From: Candidatus Viridilinea mediisalina
GTDB taxonomy: Bacteria > Chloroflexota > Chloroflexia > Chloroflexales > Chloroflexaceae
Reading direction: 5' to 3'
Length of the DNA: 64,000 nt
Assembly (NCBI RefSeq): GCF_002532535.1
Contig: NZ_NQWI01000001.1
Location: 55,009 to 119,008 of the forward strand
The notes beneath the pieces are model-generated. The model saw only the letters and a program-made list of their open reading frames with translations. It made no database searches and was not told where the DNA came from. Shown piece by piece: positions 49,590 through 58,059 of the stretch (position 1 is the first letter of the stretch; each line of letters starts with the position of its first letter). The position numbers and the translations under genes are program-made.

Positions 49590-50194
49590 GGTAGGTGGGT
49601 GGCCCAGGCGGCCTGCTCTTCGGACGTTGGTTCACTCTCGACAAAGGCTCGATCAAAGCTAACCGCTTGCTCCTCGCCCTCGCTGATACCGTCAACGGCA
49701 TTGAGACGGGCTGAACGGGTAGCCGGCGGCGGCGCAAGCAGAGCAGCCTGGATTGCGCTCCTTGAGGCATGGAGTACCTGAGCGAGTTGTTCAATCAGCC
49801 GATTGGGCACACTCGCCACAAACACCTTCCCGCGCTCCATGCGTGCGAGCACATCCACAGGGAGCTTGAGTTGGCGGGCCAGTCGTCCAACGGTGATCTG
49901 TTGGGCATCGCGGAGTTGGGTCAGATTCTGGACTGGCGCACCACTGATCGTGTGCTCCCAGGCACCGCGGGCAAGCGCGATCACGTGGTCGGCACGAGCC
50001 TCCTGCTCGGCAGTCAGCACCGCGGGTTCATCGAGCTCACCAAGAGTCAGATTGAACTCCAGAAAGGCCCGCAGTTCATCACGGGTCTCGGCCGGCTCCT
50101 GGGCAACAAAGGTGTCAAGGCCGATTAGTTGACCAGATTCGAGCAACGCTTCGTAGCGCAGCGCCGCCTCTACGAAATAGGATCGCTCTTCCAT
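49586..50194 (-). CDS. XRE-family regulator
   Basis: 202 residues. Acidic helical N-terminus; HTH_XRE at about 90-140 (LTQLRDAQQITVGRLARQLKLPVDVLARMERGKVF); disordered acidic C-terminus. GAGGAG precedes the ATG. It lies two bases after the sigma-factor stop and overlaps the ImmA-helicase start. The arrangement XRE regulator followed by ImmA peptidase is the ICEBs1/RadDR-type derepression pair, suggesting damage- or infection-triggered control of the operon. Confidence 0.8.
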   Translation of the reverse strand: MEERSYFVEAALRYEALLESGQLIGLDTFVAQEPAETRDELRAFLEFNLTLGELDEPAVLTAEQEARADHVIALARGAWEHTISGAPVQNLTQLRDAQQITVGRLARQLKLPVDVLARMERGKVFVASVPNRLIEQLAQVLHASRSAIQAALLAPPPATRSARLNAVDGISEGEEQAVSFDRAFVESEPTSEEQAAWATHLP

Positions 50195-50196
50195 AC

Positions 50197-50883
50197 TCAG
50201 TGCTCCTCAACGATCAAGATCTGGTGCAGCCGCACAACGACGCGATTGTAGATCCGGGTAATGTTGACCGGTGTCAGGTTCAATCGTTGTGCAATTTCGA
50301 CGCCTGGAATGCCTTGCAAGCGCAGGTTGATGACTTCACGATCATGTGGCGGTAGCTGGGCGATGGCCTGTTGTAGCCGCGTATGAAGCTGCTCTTCACG
50401 GTATGCCTCAGCAAGGCGCTCAGGCGTGATATCTTCGATCAACTCGTGCCGGACTAGACCCTCCTCACCGACCTGCGCATCCAGGCTCTCACTTGCAGAT
50501 AAGACCCGTTGCTCACGCATATTTCGCAGGAATTCAAAAATGATGCGATTCACGGTTGTCGAGGTGTATGCACCAAATTGGCGCTCCATACTGCCGAAGC
50601 CGGGACTGCGCAGATCGCGATCGAGCCGCTGAATGGTTTTGAGCTGGATCTCGCTGACTGCGTCTTCATCCAGCTCAGGGAACCGCTTCGCCCGGCCAAG
50701 GATCCAGTTGCGCATCGCCAGGATGACCGCCTCCAGATCTGCCCGGATCTCCGGTGTAAGCGTACCGCCACTGGTCAAGATGGCGCGGATACGCTGAACG
50801 CGCTCCTGACACTCGACGACAACATCATGCCATTGACGCTCGTGCTGCATAGGCTGGCCTCGTTCGCTCATCGTTTCCGGCAT
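50197..50883 (-). CDS. Sigma-70-type RNA polymerase sigma factor-like protein
   Basis: 228 residues from the ATG at 50881-50883; a second ATG four codons later is possible. Region 2-like helices (NWILGRAKRFPELDEDAVSE, GAYTSTTVNRIIFEFLRNMR) and region 4 (LPPHDREVINLRLQGIPGVE, IAQRLNLTPVNITRIYNRVV) are both present, so it can plausibly bind core polymerase and a -35 element. It is the first gene of the 27.7-kb minus-strand train, which suggests autoregulated expression of the whole locus. Alternatively it is a transcription factor of sigma ancestry. Confidence 0.75.
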   Translation of the reverse strand: MPETMSERGQPMQHERQWHDVVVECQERVQRIRAILTSGGTLTPEIRADLEAVILAMRNWILGRAKRFPELDEDAVSEIQLKTIQRLDRDLRSPGFGSMERQFGAYTSTTVNRIIFEFLRNMREQRVLSASESLDAQVGEEGLVRHELIEDITPERLAEAYREEQLHTRLQQAIAQLPPHDREVINLRLQGIPGVEIAQRLNLTPVNITRIYNRVVVRLHQILIVEEH

Positions 50884-51026
50884 GGTGCATGCCACCTCAA
50901 CAGTACCGCGCCATCGTACAAAAACGCGCTTGTAGCTGTAAATCAACGGGCAATGTGAAATTCGATCGCCCGCCACTCCTTATCGGCAAAGTAACAGCCG
51001 AAACACACACGCCAGGAGGAGCAGTG
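50884..51026. promoter_or_regulatory. Divergent control region at the head of the large operon
   Basis: 143 bases between the sigma-like gene (minus) and a DUF4258 gene (plus). The operon promoter must lie here. I can point to no reliable -35/-10 pair, which would be expected if an alternative sigma is used. AGGAGGA at 51014-51020 is the ribosome site for the plus-strand gene. Confidence 0.4.
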
Positions 51027-51341
51027 ATGTTGCCGATGCTTGTGACCGACCACGCCAGAACCCGCCAGGCCCAGCGCAACCTATCGGACGACGAGGTTGC
51101 CTTCGTCCTTGATCACGGCCAGTACGTTCGTAGCGGCGGAGCACTCCATATCTTTCTCAGGCGTCGGGATATGTTCGGTGACCAGGCGGTGTGCCAGCAG
51201 TATCAGCACCTGGAAGGTTCGGTGCTGGTTATGAACGACACGGGCGAGGTTCCAATTCTTATCACCGTCTATCGCAATCGCCGTGGACTCCGGTATATCC
51301 GGCGCAAGGCGAAGTATCGTTACAACGTCGATATAGTATAA
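51027..51341 (+). CDS. DUF4258-like small protein
   Basis: 104 residues from the ATG at 51027 with AGGAGGA upstream. VTDHARTRQAQRNLSDDEVAFVLDHGQYVRSG is a DUF4258-like start (basic helix with H and R). It is followed by FLRRRDMFGDQAVCQQYQHL and VLVMNDTGEVPILITVYRN, the beta core of a RelE-like fold. Family members resemble single-gene toxins or are found in defence loci. It is divergent from the sigma gene and upstream of the three-gene helicase module. Confidence 0.65.
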   Translation: MLPMLVTDHARTRQAQRNLSDDEVAFVLDHGQYVRSGGALHIFLRRRDMFGDQAVCQQYQHLEGSVLVMNDTGEVPILITVYRNRRGLRYIRRKAKYRYNVDIV

Positions 51342-51401
51342 ACCAGAGCTATTACCAGATTTGCATTCGGTACAGTTATCATTTGAATTGGGAGGTGAAG
51401 C

Positions 51402-51984
51402 ATGAGCCTTTCCGGAGCGCGCGGCCTCATCCGCGTCGCGCACAACCCGACCTGCGAACTCCAGGCAGCGATGACGCTTGCGCGTGTCCGTGAGCAGGAT
51501 GTCTACCGGGCCATGGCTGGGGCCGACTATCCCGGCGAGTACGGCGAGCGTGTCTCGGCACGCCGGCGCGGTGCACAGTTTGAGAAGAACCTTTACAAAG
51601 ATGGCGCTGTTGTTCGAGATGCGCCGTGTGCTGGTCACCATGGCCCAAGTGGGCACCCGCATGCATGCCCTGGGCTTGGCTTCAACCGCTGATGCTGAGG
51701 GTTTGGCAGCTTTGTCTCCCCAGCTTACAACCACGTATCAGGAGTCCTGCGTCGCTGGATGCTTGCTCGCCCAGATCTGTCGGCAAAACGCAGGCGCTCA
51801 GCCGAGCGTCCTGGGAGACCATGTCGCCCAGACCCTTGGTGAAACCATAGATCTCCCGCGTGCTCTTGCCTTGTTGCAAGATGCTCCAGCAACCAATGAG
51901 CGTGAAGCCTGGCTTGGGCCAGTGCTGCGTGAAGCGGCTGCCCTGTTTGGCCCATCCACCATTGTCCAAGGGAGAGCGGCATGA
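51402..51984 (+). pseudogene. First gene of an SF1-helicase module, frameshifted
   Basis: GGGAGGTG precedes the ATG at 51402. The first frame reads SLSGARGLIRVAHNPTCELQ, then GEYGERVSARRRGAQFEKNL, and at about 51605-51630 loses sense. A frame one base later then reads EMRRVLVTMAQVGTRMHALG and TTYQESCVAGCLLAQI up to TGA at 51982-51984. The two halves fit end to end as one helical protein of about 190 residues, so a single-base change is likely. The stop overlaps the next gene start by four bases. Family not recognised. Confidence 0.5.
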
Positions 51985-53381
51985 GTACGATGATCGACCT
52001 GACTGCCCGCCTCCTGGCCTACCAGTCTGGGCGGGCGATCCCCATCAGGCGCAGTTCAGCCCTTATTGCCGATCCAAGCCCGACCTTTGCCATTGTGCCG
52101 ATCCGCATGGTGGCCGAGCAGGTCGTCTACGCGCTGGCCTATGGCGATCCAGAGGGCGAGCCGGAGGTCGTGCTGACCTGGAACCCGCTCGACCGTGATG
52201 CCAGCTTTATGGAGCCGTTCGCCGCTACGCTCGACCGTTACCTGAGCGACTGCGTGATCGCAGGGGAGATGCCACGGATCTGGCTGGCGCATGCGGCTGC
52301 ACTCGAAGTTATCGCGTTGCTAGGGCATCGCTACCGCACGAACCGTAGTGTAGGGCCGGAACTACAGCGTATGGGGGCACAGTGTCGGCTGTTGGCAGAA
52401 GAGACTACCTTTGCCGGGCAGCAGATCGTCGCCATCGCGGGCAGCCTGCTCGCAAGTCACGTTGCCACCGGCCAATCGCCGAGTGAAGATCTGCACCTGG
52501 GTGCCTTGCTTGCCTGGATCGATCCGCCCGCTGGGACGGTGGTTGCCGACGCGGCAGCCCAGGCAGCCCTTGCGCCAGCGGCTGCGATGTTGGATCGCGC
52601 TGCCGATGATCGGGTCGAGCAACTGCGCGCACGCGTCGCCAGGGGGCGTCTGCGTGAGCCGTCCGCCCGAGTTGAGGCAGAAGCAATCATTCGTGAAGAG
52701 GCACTGCGCGAGTGGGCCTTGCTGGTGCGGGCGCGCCGAGCTTTCTGGGGACTGGGGCTAACACAGGGTACGGAGCTTACCAAGCTGACTGCTGAGTCGT
52801 TCAAGCGTGTTGCCTGGCAGATCGACCGGAACTATGGCAACCCAGCGCGACCACGCAGCCTGGCCCAGCGACTCGACGAGTTGACCTATGCCAAGGAACT
52901 TACCGCGTATGCCGATGTGGCCGATGACCCGATCAATCGAGCCGCAGCGCTGAACGCTGGCCGAGTACTGGATGCGGTCGTGTTTCAGCGTGACCAGCCG
53001 CGGCGAGGCTTCAATCCCTGCACGCTTACCCTTGAGACTCGCCAGAATGCGTTGCGGATTCGGCCCGGCACGCAGCTCCAACTCCGAGGTAGCCGGGTGT
53101 TTGGGCGGATCACCGAAGTGCGCGAGGTCAATGCAGGGCAAGCAACCCAGCTTACCTTGGTAGTTACCAATGGAGTGCGCAACCCCCAACTCCCGACTCC
53201 TGGTCAGCGTACGGAATGGATGGAGCCAGAGCCGGCTGATCTGCGGTACCAGAAGCGCCAGGTGTACGAGCGCATGGCCGCCTCAGCCGATCCACGCGTG
53301 TTTGGTGATACGCTGCCTCTTTCCCGGCCCCAACCCATTGATGATGATCTCGCCACCATTGCTCGGAGGCTCCGCCGATGA
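51981..53381 (+). CDS. Unknown protein, middle gene of the SF1-helicase module
   Basis: 466 residues; not recognised. The N-terminal 250 residues are helical (VAEQVVYALAYGDPEGEPEV, WLAHAAALEVIALLGHRYRT). The central part, with REEALREWALLVRARRAFWG, may be coiled. The C-terminal 120 residues are beta-rich with LRIRPGTQLQLRGSRVFGRI, an OB- or SH3-like barrel. It overlaps both neighbours by four bases (51981-51984 and 53378-53381), so the three genes are translated as a unit. No catalytic motif seen. Confidence 0.65.
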   Translation: MSTMIDLTARLLAYQSGRAIPIRRSSALIADPSPTFAIVPIRMVAEQVVYALAYGDPEGEPEVVLTWNPLDRDASFMEPFAATLDRYLSDCVIAGEMPRIWLAHAAALEVIALLGHRYRTNRSVGPELQRMGAQCRLLAEETTFAGQQIVAIAGSLLASHVATGQSPSEDLHLGALLAWIDPPAGTVVADAAAQAALAPAAAMLDRAADDRVEQLRARVARGRLREPSARVEAEAIIREEALREWALLVRARRAFWGLGLTQGTELTKLTAESFKRVAWQIDRNYGNPARPRSLAQRLDELTYAKELTAYADVADDPINRAAALNAGRVLDAVVFQRDQPRRGFNPCTLTLETRQNALRIRPGTQLQLRGSRVFGRITEVREVNAGQATQLTLVVTNGVRNPQLPTPGQRTEWMEPEPADLRYQKRQVYERMAASADPRVFGDTLPLSRPQPIDDDLATIARRLRR

Positions 53382-54739
53382 CGATTCAACCGTATCTTAT
53401 CGCCCGACAACGCAGCGATGACGCGCAGCAAGAGGTGCTGCGGCGGACACTCCAGGAGCGGGAACCGCTCGTGATCGTCGACTCGCCCCCCGGCGCCGGC
53501 AAGACCTACCTGGTCGAGGCGGTGATCGCCGTTGCCGTGCAACACCTGGGCCTACGGGTCGCGGTGGTGGCCCCGCGCGCCGAACAGACCTACGACCTGA
53601 TGCGGCGGCTCGCTGTTAACTTCGACCCGATGCCGATCACCGCGCTCCTATCCGCTAGCCGCCAGCTACCCGATGATCTGCTGCTAACGCAGCGCATTCT
53701 GGTCTGCAACGATGCGGCCGCGCTTCCCGGTGGCGCGGGCGTGACGATTGCTACTGCAGACAAGCTCCTGTTTGCGGTGACGAAGATCACGCAAAGCTTT
53801 GATCTACTCATCTGCGATGAGGCCTATCAACTTACCTTCGCAACCATGGCCCCGCTCTTTGAACTGGCGCCAAGCGTGCTGCTCGTGGGTGATCCGGGCC
53901 AGTTGCCGCCGCTGATCACCGTCGACACCGAACGCTTTGAGACGGCGCGCTACCGAATCCACTGGCCGGCACCCCGAGAGCTGCTGCGACGCTTTCCGCA
54001 ACTTGACGTGGTACGTCTCCCCGCATCACGCCGCCTGCCCCAGGACACCGTCAACCTTGTTCAGCCGGCATTCTACCGGCAGCTCCCATTCAGCTCAGCC
54101 ACAGCACCCGCAGAACAACGCCTGCAGCTTGATGCAGCAACGCAAGGAGATACCATCGACCGGGCGCTCGATATGCTGACTGACGGTGCGACCCTGGTTG
54201 GCGTTCTCTTGCCACCGGCCGAGTTCGGGCGAGAGCAAGTAGATGATGAGCTTGCCGAGACGATGGCAGCGATTGCGGCGCGCCTGTTGTCGCGACAACC
54301 ACGCTGGGAAGGGGTTCGCCAGCTGAGCGCCGGCGATATCGGCGCCATTGATGCGCACGTGGCATCTGGTGCGGCGGTTCGCCGTTCGCTGCGCTTATCC
54401 AATGTGCCGACCGATGCCTGTATTGTGGAGACGCCAGAGCTCTGGCAAGGCCAGGAGCGACCACTGATGGTCGTCAAACACACGCTGAGCGGCCAGCGCC
54501 AGATCGGCGAGTTTAGCCTTGAGTCTGGTCGCTGGTGTGTGATGCTCTCACGCCACCAGATCGGGTGCGTGATCGTCGGTCGTGACGGCGTGGGTGATGC
54601 ACTCGCTGAGCATCGCCATGCGTGCGGTGCCCGTCCGATCGGCAGTGTCGATGATGCCTGGGAGGGTTGGCGGGCGCATCAGGCAATTTGGGGTCAGCTT
54701 GAAGCACAAGGGCGATTGGTACGGATTGCCCAGGGTTGA
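53378..54739 (+). CDS. SF1 (Upf1/Dna2-like) DNA/RNA helicase
   Basis: 453 residues. Motif I VIVDSPPGAGKTYLVEAV (about residues 32-49), motif Ia RVAVVAPRAEQT, motif II LLICDEAYQLT, motif III LVGDPGQLPPL, motif V VETPELWQGQERPLMVV, motif VI GRWCVMLSRHQIGCVIVG. The helicase core is short, without a nuclease or accessory domain. The partners of unknown function upstream probably supply target recognition. It is intact. The next gene, 113 bases downstream, has its own promoter-like signal, so the module probably ends here. Confidence 0.8.
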   Translation: MTIQPYLIARQRSDDAQQEVLRRTLQEREPLVIVDSPPGAGKTYLVEAVIAVAVQHLGLRVAVVAPRAEQTYDLMRRLAVNFDPMPITALLSASRQLPDDLLLTQRILVCNDAAALPGGAGVTIATADKLLFAVTKITQSFDLLICDEAYQLTFATMAPLFELAPSVLLVGDPGQLPPLITVDTERFETARYRIHWPAPRELLRRFPQLDVVRLPASRRLPQDTVNLVQPAFYRQLPFSSATAPAEQRLQLDAATQGDTIDRALDMLTDGATLVGVLLPPAEFGREQVDDELAETMAAIAARLLSRQPRWEGVRQLSAGDIGAIDAHVASGAAVRRSLRLSNVPTDACIVETPELWQGQERPLMVVKHTLSGQRQIGEFSLESGRWCVMLSRHQIGCVIVGRDGVGDALAEHRHACGARPIGSVDDAWEGWRAHQAIWGQLEAQGRLVRIAQG

Positions 54740-54777
54740 GGGAACGATCATCGAGCAGGGAAGGATTTGCTGAGATC

Positions 54778-54807
54778 TTGACACATATTGTACAATTGTT
54801 CTACACG
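54778..54807 (+). promoter_or_regulatory. Candidate sigma-70 promoter for the zinc-ribbon membrane protein gene
   Basis: TTGACA at 54778-54783 is followed after 18 bases by TACACG (54802-54807). The spacer contains the palindrome TTGTACAA. Located about 45 bases before the ATG at 54853. The -10 is imperfect. Confidence 0.4.
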
Positions 54808-54852
54808 ATAGCGGTAATCCCTCCGCCTATCCTAGTAGAACGAGGTACACCA

Positions 54853-55407
54853 ATGTCCAGTCAGCCAGTCTGCCCCTGTTGCCACTCGCCCCAGGCCACC
54901 CAGCGGGTCGCCGCAATTGTCACCGGCGGCACCCGCGACGTTCGCCTCCTCACGGCTGACCTCGTGCCGGCGGCGGGTGTTGCACGTACGCACCTCGCGC
55001 AGTTACTCGCCCCGCCCCGCCAGCCCGGCGGTGGCTGGTGGATCATCATCGTGCTCGTTGGTCTGCTCATGCTCAGCCTGCCGGCGAGCTGCATGCTGAC
55101 TCTGCTCATCGTTGAATTCCAGGGCCTGACCTTTGAAGCGGCATTGGGCACGGGGCATGCCGAGCGCATCTTCGCGGCGATCGCGGGCGTGGGGATGCTG
55201 ATCGCCATCGCGATCACGGTCGGCATCGTGCAACTGGGCGAGCGTGGGCGGCGCACTGCGCATGCGCGCTGGCAGCGCCAGGTGGCGCGCTGGCAGCAGT
55301 CCTGGTACTGTCATCGCTGCCACGTCGCTTTCGTCGCCGGCTCAACGCAGGCCGTGGCCCCCGAGCAGTTTGGGCGGCTGTTTACGGGTAGCAGTCACGG
55401 CGCGTGA
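54853..55407 (+). CDS. Zinc-ribbon membrane protein
   Basis: 184 residues from ATG 54853. The N-terminus VCPCCHSPQATQRV and a C-terminal CHRCHVAFVAG together could form one zinc ribbon. Two hydrophobic segments lie between them, about residues 60-84 (WWIIIVLVGLLMLSLPASCM) and 105-126 (IFAAIAGVGMLIAIAITVGI), so both ends face the same side, probably the cytoplasm. Function unknown. Its 3' end overlaps the convergent GNAT gene by 13 bases. Confidence 0.7.
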   Translation: MSSQPVCPCCHSPQATQRVAAIVTGGTRDVRLLTADLVPAAGVARTHLAQLLAPPRQPGGGWWIIIVLVGLLMLSLPASCMLTLLIVEFQGLTFEAALGTGHAERIFAAIAGVGMLIAIAITVGIVQLGERGRRTAHARWQRQVARWQQSWYCHRCHVAFVAGSTQAVAPEQFGRLFTGSSHGA

Positions 55408-55877
55408 CGCACCAGCAGCCACTCCTCAACCTCGGCGCCGCGCCCCTCGGCAAAGCCGCGATCTTCGCCGTGTATGGTGAAGCCGTTGCGCTCGAGAACC
55501 CGCTGGGAGGCGATGTTGTCCTTGGCGATGCGGGCGTAGAGCGGTCGGGTCGCTACCTCGGCGAGAAAGAGCGCCAGCGCCCGCGTCGCGATGCCGCAGC
55601 CCCAGAACGCCTGCCCCAGTCCGTAGCTGACCTCCGGCTCGCCGAACCAGGTGTGACAGGAGATCGAGCCGGCGACCTGATCGTTCGCCAGGATGATCCG
55701 CATGGTCACCGCTGGGTCAGCCAGCACCTTCGCCCAGTGGGCGCTGAAGGCCTCCCAGTTGGATGGGTCTTTGGCGGTGAAGGCGGCCATCCAGACCGCC
55801 GCCGGCGCGCGCTGTTGCTCGAACAAGATCGGCAGGTCGCCCTCAGCAATGGGCCGCAGGGTGATGTAGTCGGTCAT
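55395..55877 (-). CDS. GNAT family acetyltransferase
   Basis: 160 residues from ATG 55875-55877, with GAGGAGAT just upstream. RimJ/RimL-type features: ITLRPIAEGDLPILFEQQRA, VSYGLGQAFWGCGIATRALA with the acetyl-CoA loop (Q/R-x-x-G-x-G/A, here WGCGIA), and IAKDNIASQRVLERNGFTIH. Acetyl-CoA-dependent N-acetylation is the family activity; the substrate is unknown. Stands between two convergent or independent genes. Confidence 0.85.
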   Translation of the reverse strand: MTDYITLRPIAEGDLPILFEQQRAPAAVWMAAFTAKDPSNWEAFSAHWAKVLADPAVTMRIILANDQVAGSISCHTWFGEPEVSYGLGQAFWGCGIATRALALFLAEVATRPLYARIAKDNIASQRVLERNGFTIHGEDRGFAEGRGAEVEEWLLVRHAP

Positions 55878-55974
55878 CGATCTCCTCGCTCCTGGTATCG
55901 TGGTTAACCTGGCACCAACCAGGGTCAGCCCTCGCGTTTCACGCGCGCACGGCGGGTGATCTCTCCCTCGCCAG

Positions 55975-58059
55975 CTACAGATAGTCGGCCAGAATGACAC
56001 CGATGTCGAAGGGCGTCACGGTGCCGTCGGGCGCAAAGACCACGCTGGCTGCTTCGCGAGACACTGGCGTGCCGCGCGCCGCTGCGTGCAGCGTGAATAG
56101 GTCGTAGAGCGTGGGCTTGATCAGCGTAGTCAGCGCCTGGCCCATCAGCAGCATGCCCTTCTGGTTGCCCTCGACATTGGTGAACCAGCGCGGGTTGCGG
56201 CGCAGCGCCAGGTCGGCCCAGATCACCTGGTGCGCCACGAGGTCGAGGATCACCGGGATGCAGATGCGCGTGTTGGCCGCCACGTCGATCTTCTGCTGCA
56301 CCGTCTGCGGCTCGAAGACCTCGCCTGACTGCGGTTCCTTTCGCAGCATCCAGCCGGCGTAGCACTCCGGCAGCGTGCTGAAGGGTTGGCCGGTGAAGGC
56401 GTTGATTGCGGTGACGACATAGCGCCCGCCGTAGCGCACCACCGACTCGATCTCCAGGTCGATGAACTCGCAGGCGCCGTTCGGCGCGGTGACGATGTCG
56501 CCACTGTGGGCCGCCCGGTACTTCTCCGACTTCAGGTTGGTGTAGGAGATGTGCTCGACGTAGCGCCAGTTAGCGTCATAGAGCACCGCCGAGAGGTCGA
56601 TGTCCACCCGCCCGGTCGGCTTGCCGCCCACCTCGCCCTCCTTCCACCAGAGGAAGAAGCGCACTGTGCCGCCGTCGCCAAGCGGCAGCCGCGAGCCGCG
56701 CGGGATCGTCCGCAACGCCTTGCTGGCCGAGCGCTGGGTCAATGGCACGGGATAGTCGCGCAGTCGCTCATCAACGAAGACCTTCCCCAGCGGCGGGCGC
56801 TCACGGAAGCGGTTGACCAGCGTCTCGCGGCAGATTGCGACCACCCCCGCGCACAGCCCGGCGTCGAGCAGCGGCAGCGTATTGGCGATCACCTGGGCCT
56901 TGGCCACCTCGCCCTTGGGGAAGAAGCTGCGCAACGGGTGACCTGCCGACCGCTGCGCGAAGTGGGCCAGAGCCTGGAGCAGCACCGGGGTCGAGACCTG
57001 GGCCGCAACGTCGCCGAAGGCCGTCACCACCGCATCGGGCTGCGCGGCCCGGCGCAGCAGGTGATCGAGGCGGCGGGCCAACTCGCCCGGTCGCCCGCGC
57101 AGCAGGGTCAGCGCCGCGTCGATCTGTCCAGCCTGGATTGCACCTTCGACCTTGGAACGGAAGGTCGCGACGGGCCGGTCGTTGCGGATCACGTCGAAGG
57201 CTGCGGCAGACTGGGGGAAGCGAGTCTGATACTCGCCGGGGTGCAGCCGCTCGCCCAAGCGCTTCCAGGGCTCAGGGTAGCGCAGCATGTCCTCGATGCT
57301 ATTTCCACACGCCTCCAGCAGTTCGAGCAGCAGGCGGCGCTCAGCGCGGGCGAAGCTGCGGAACTTCGTGGGAGTTGCCAGACTTACATCGCCGTCGGAG
57401 AGTGCAACCGCGAGGCGCAGCACGTCAGTCGCGGTGGTGACGTAGGTCGGGAGCCGCTCGGCCCCACGGGAGGTATGGCGAAGCAGCAGTGCCCCGAGCA
57501 GGGCGGCGTGCTCACGCAGGGGCACTGTCGTTGGAATGAGGGCCAGCGCCGCGTCGCCATAGGTCTGGAAGAACCAGGCCAGGTCGGCGCGATCAGTGGG
57601 CGAGAGGGCACTCTTGGCGGCCAATAGTGTCGTGCAGATCGCCCGAAAGTCAGCCTCATCACCCAGATCCAGCACGCGCAAATCCGTCCGCTCGATCAGG
57701 GGCTTGCGCCAGCGCTTGACCGTAGGTGGGCGACCGTGGGTCAGATAGTGCAGGATCGCGTTGAGATAGAGCTCGGCATGGCTGGTCTGCATCACCTGGG
57801 CCGGGAAGTTGGGGTACATCGGCGTGTAGGCAACGTGGGCGCCGAGCATCTGGCGCAGGGCCGGGACAAGTTCGCCAGCAAGGCGCTCGAGTTGCACGAC
57901 CGAGCAGGTCTGGAGGTGCATGATCAGCGCGGCACTCGCCGTAAAGCCCAGGCGCTCCAGGTTCTTGAGCAGGCTGGCCAGGTACTGCGGGGGCGCACCA
58001 CCATCACCGGGCGGCACGATCACCCGGTTACGGTGGCGGATGTAGATCGCCTGCTGCAT
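55975..58059 (-). CDS. Large protein with TerD-like C-terminus (MXAN_6230/SCO0854-like)
   Basis: 694 residues; GAGGAG upstream of the ATG. The N-terminal 470 residues are helical repeats, with LGAHVAYTPMYPNFPAQVMQ and LYLNAILHYLTHGRPP, which recall MXAN_6230/SCO0854-type proteins. The C-terminal 190 residues are TerD-like: GGTVRFFLWWKEGE, RVDIDLSAVLYDANW, ACEFIDLEIESVVRYGGRYV and RICIPVILDLVAHQVIWADL. TerD domains bind Ca2+ and occur in stress and phage-resistance gene sets. No RING Cys cluster is visible. Isolated transcription unit. Confidence 0.65.
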   Translation of the reverse strand: MQQAIYIRHRNRVIVPPGDGGAPPQYLASLLKNLERLGFTASAALIMHLQTCSVVQLERLAGELVPALRQMLGAHVAYTPMYPNFPAQVMQTSHAELYLNAILHYLTHGRPPTVKRWRKPLIERTDLRVLDLGDEADFRAICTTLLAAKSALSPTDRADLAWFFQTYGDAALALIPTTVPLREHAALLGALLLRHTSRGAERLPTYVTTATDVLRLAVALSDGDVSLATPTKFRSFARAERRLLLELLEACGNSIEDMLRYPEPWKRLGERLHPGEYQTRFPQSAAAFDVIRNDRPVATFRSKVEGAIQAGQIDAALTLLRGRPGELARRLDHLLRRAAQPDAVVTAFGDVAAQVSTPVLLQALAHFAQRSAGHPLRSFFPKGEVAKAQVIANTLPLLDAGLCAGVVAICRETLVNRFRERPPLGKVFVDERLRDYPVPLTQRSASKALRTIPRGSRLPLGDGGTVRFFLWWKEGEVGGKPTGRVDIDLSAVLYDANWRYVEHISYTNLKSEKYRAAHSGDIVTAPNGACEFIDLEIESVVRYGGRYVVTAINAFTGQPFSTLPECYAGWMLRKEPQSGEVFEPQTVQQKIDVAANTRICIPVILDLVAHQVIWADLALRRNPRWFTNVEGNQKGMLLMGQALTTLIKPTLYDLFTLHAAARGTPVSREAASVVFAPDGTVTPFDIGVILADYL

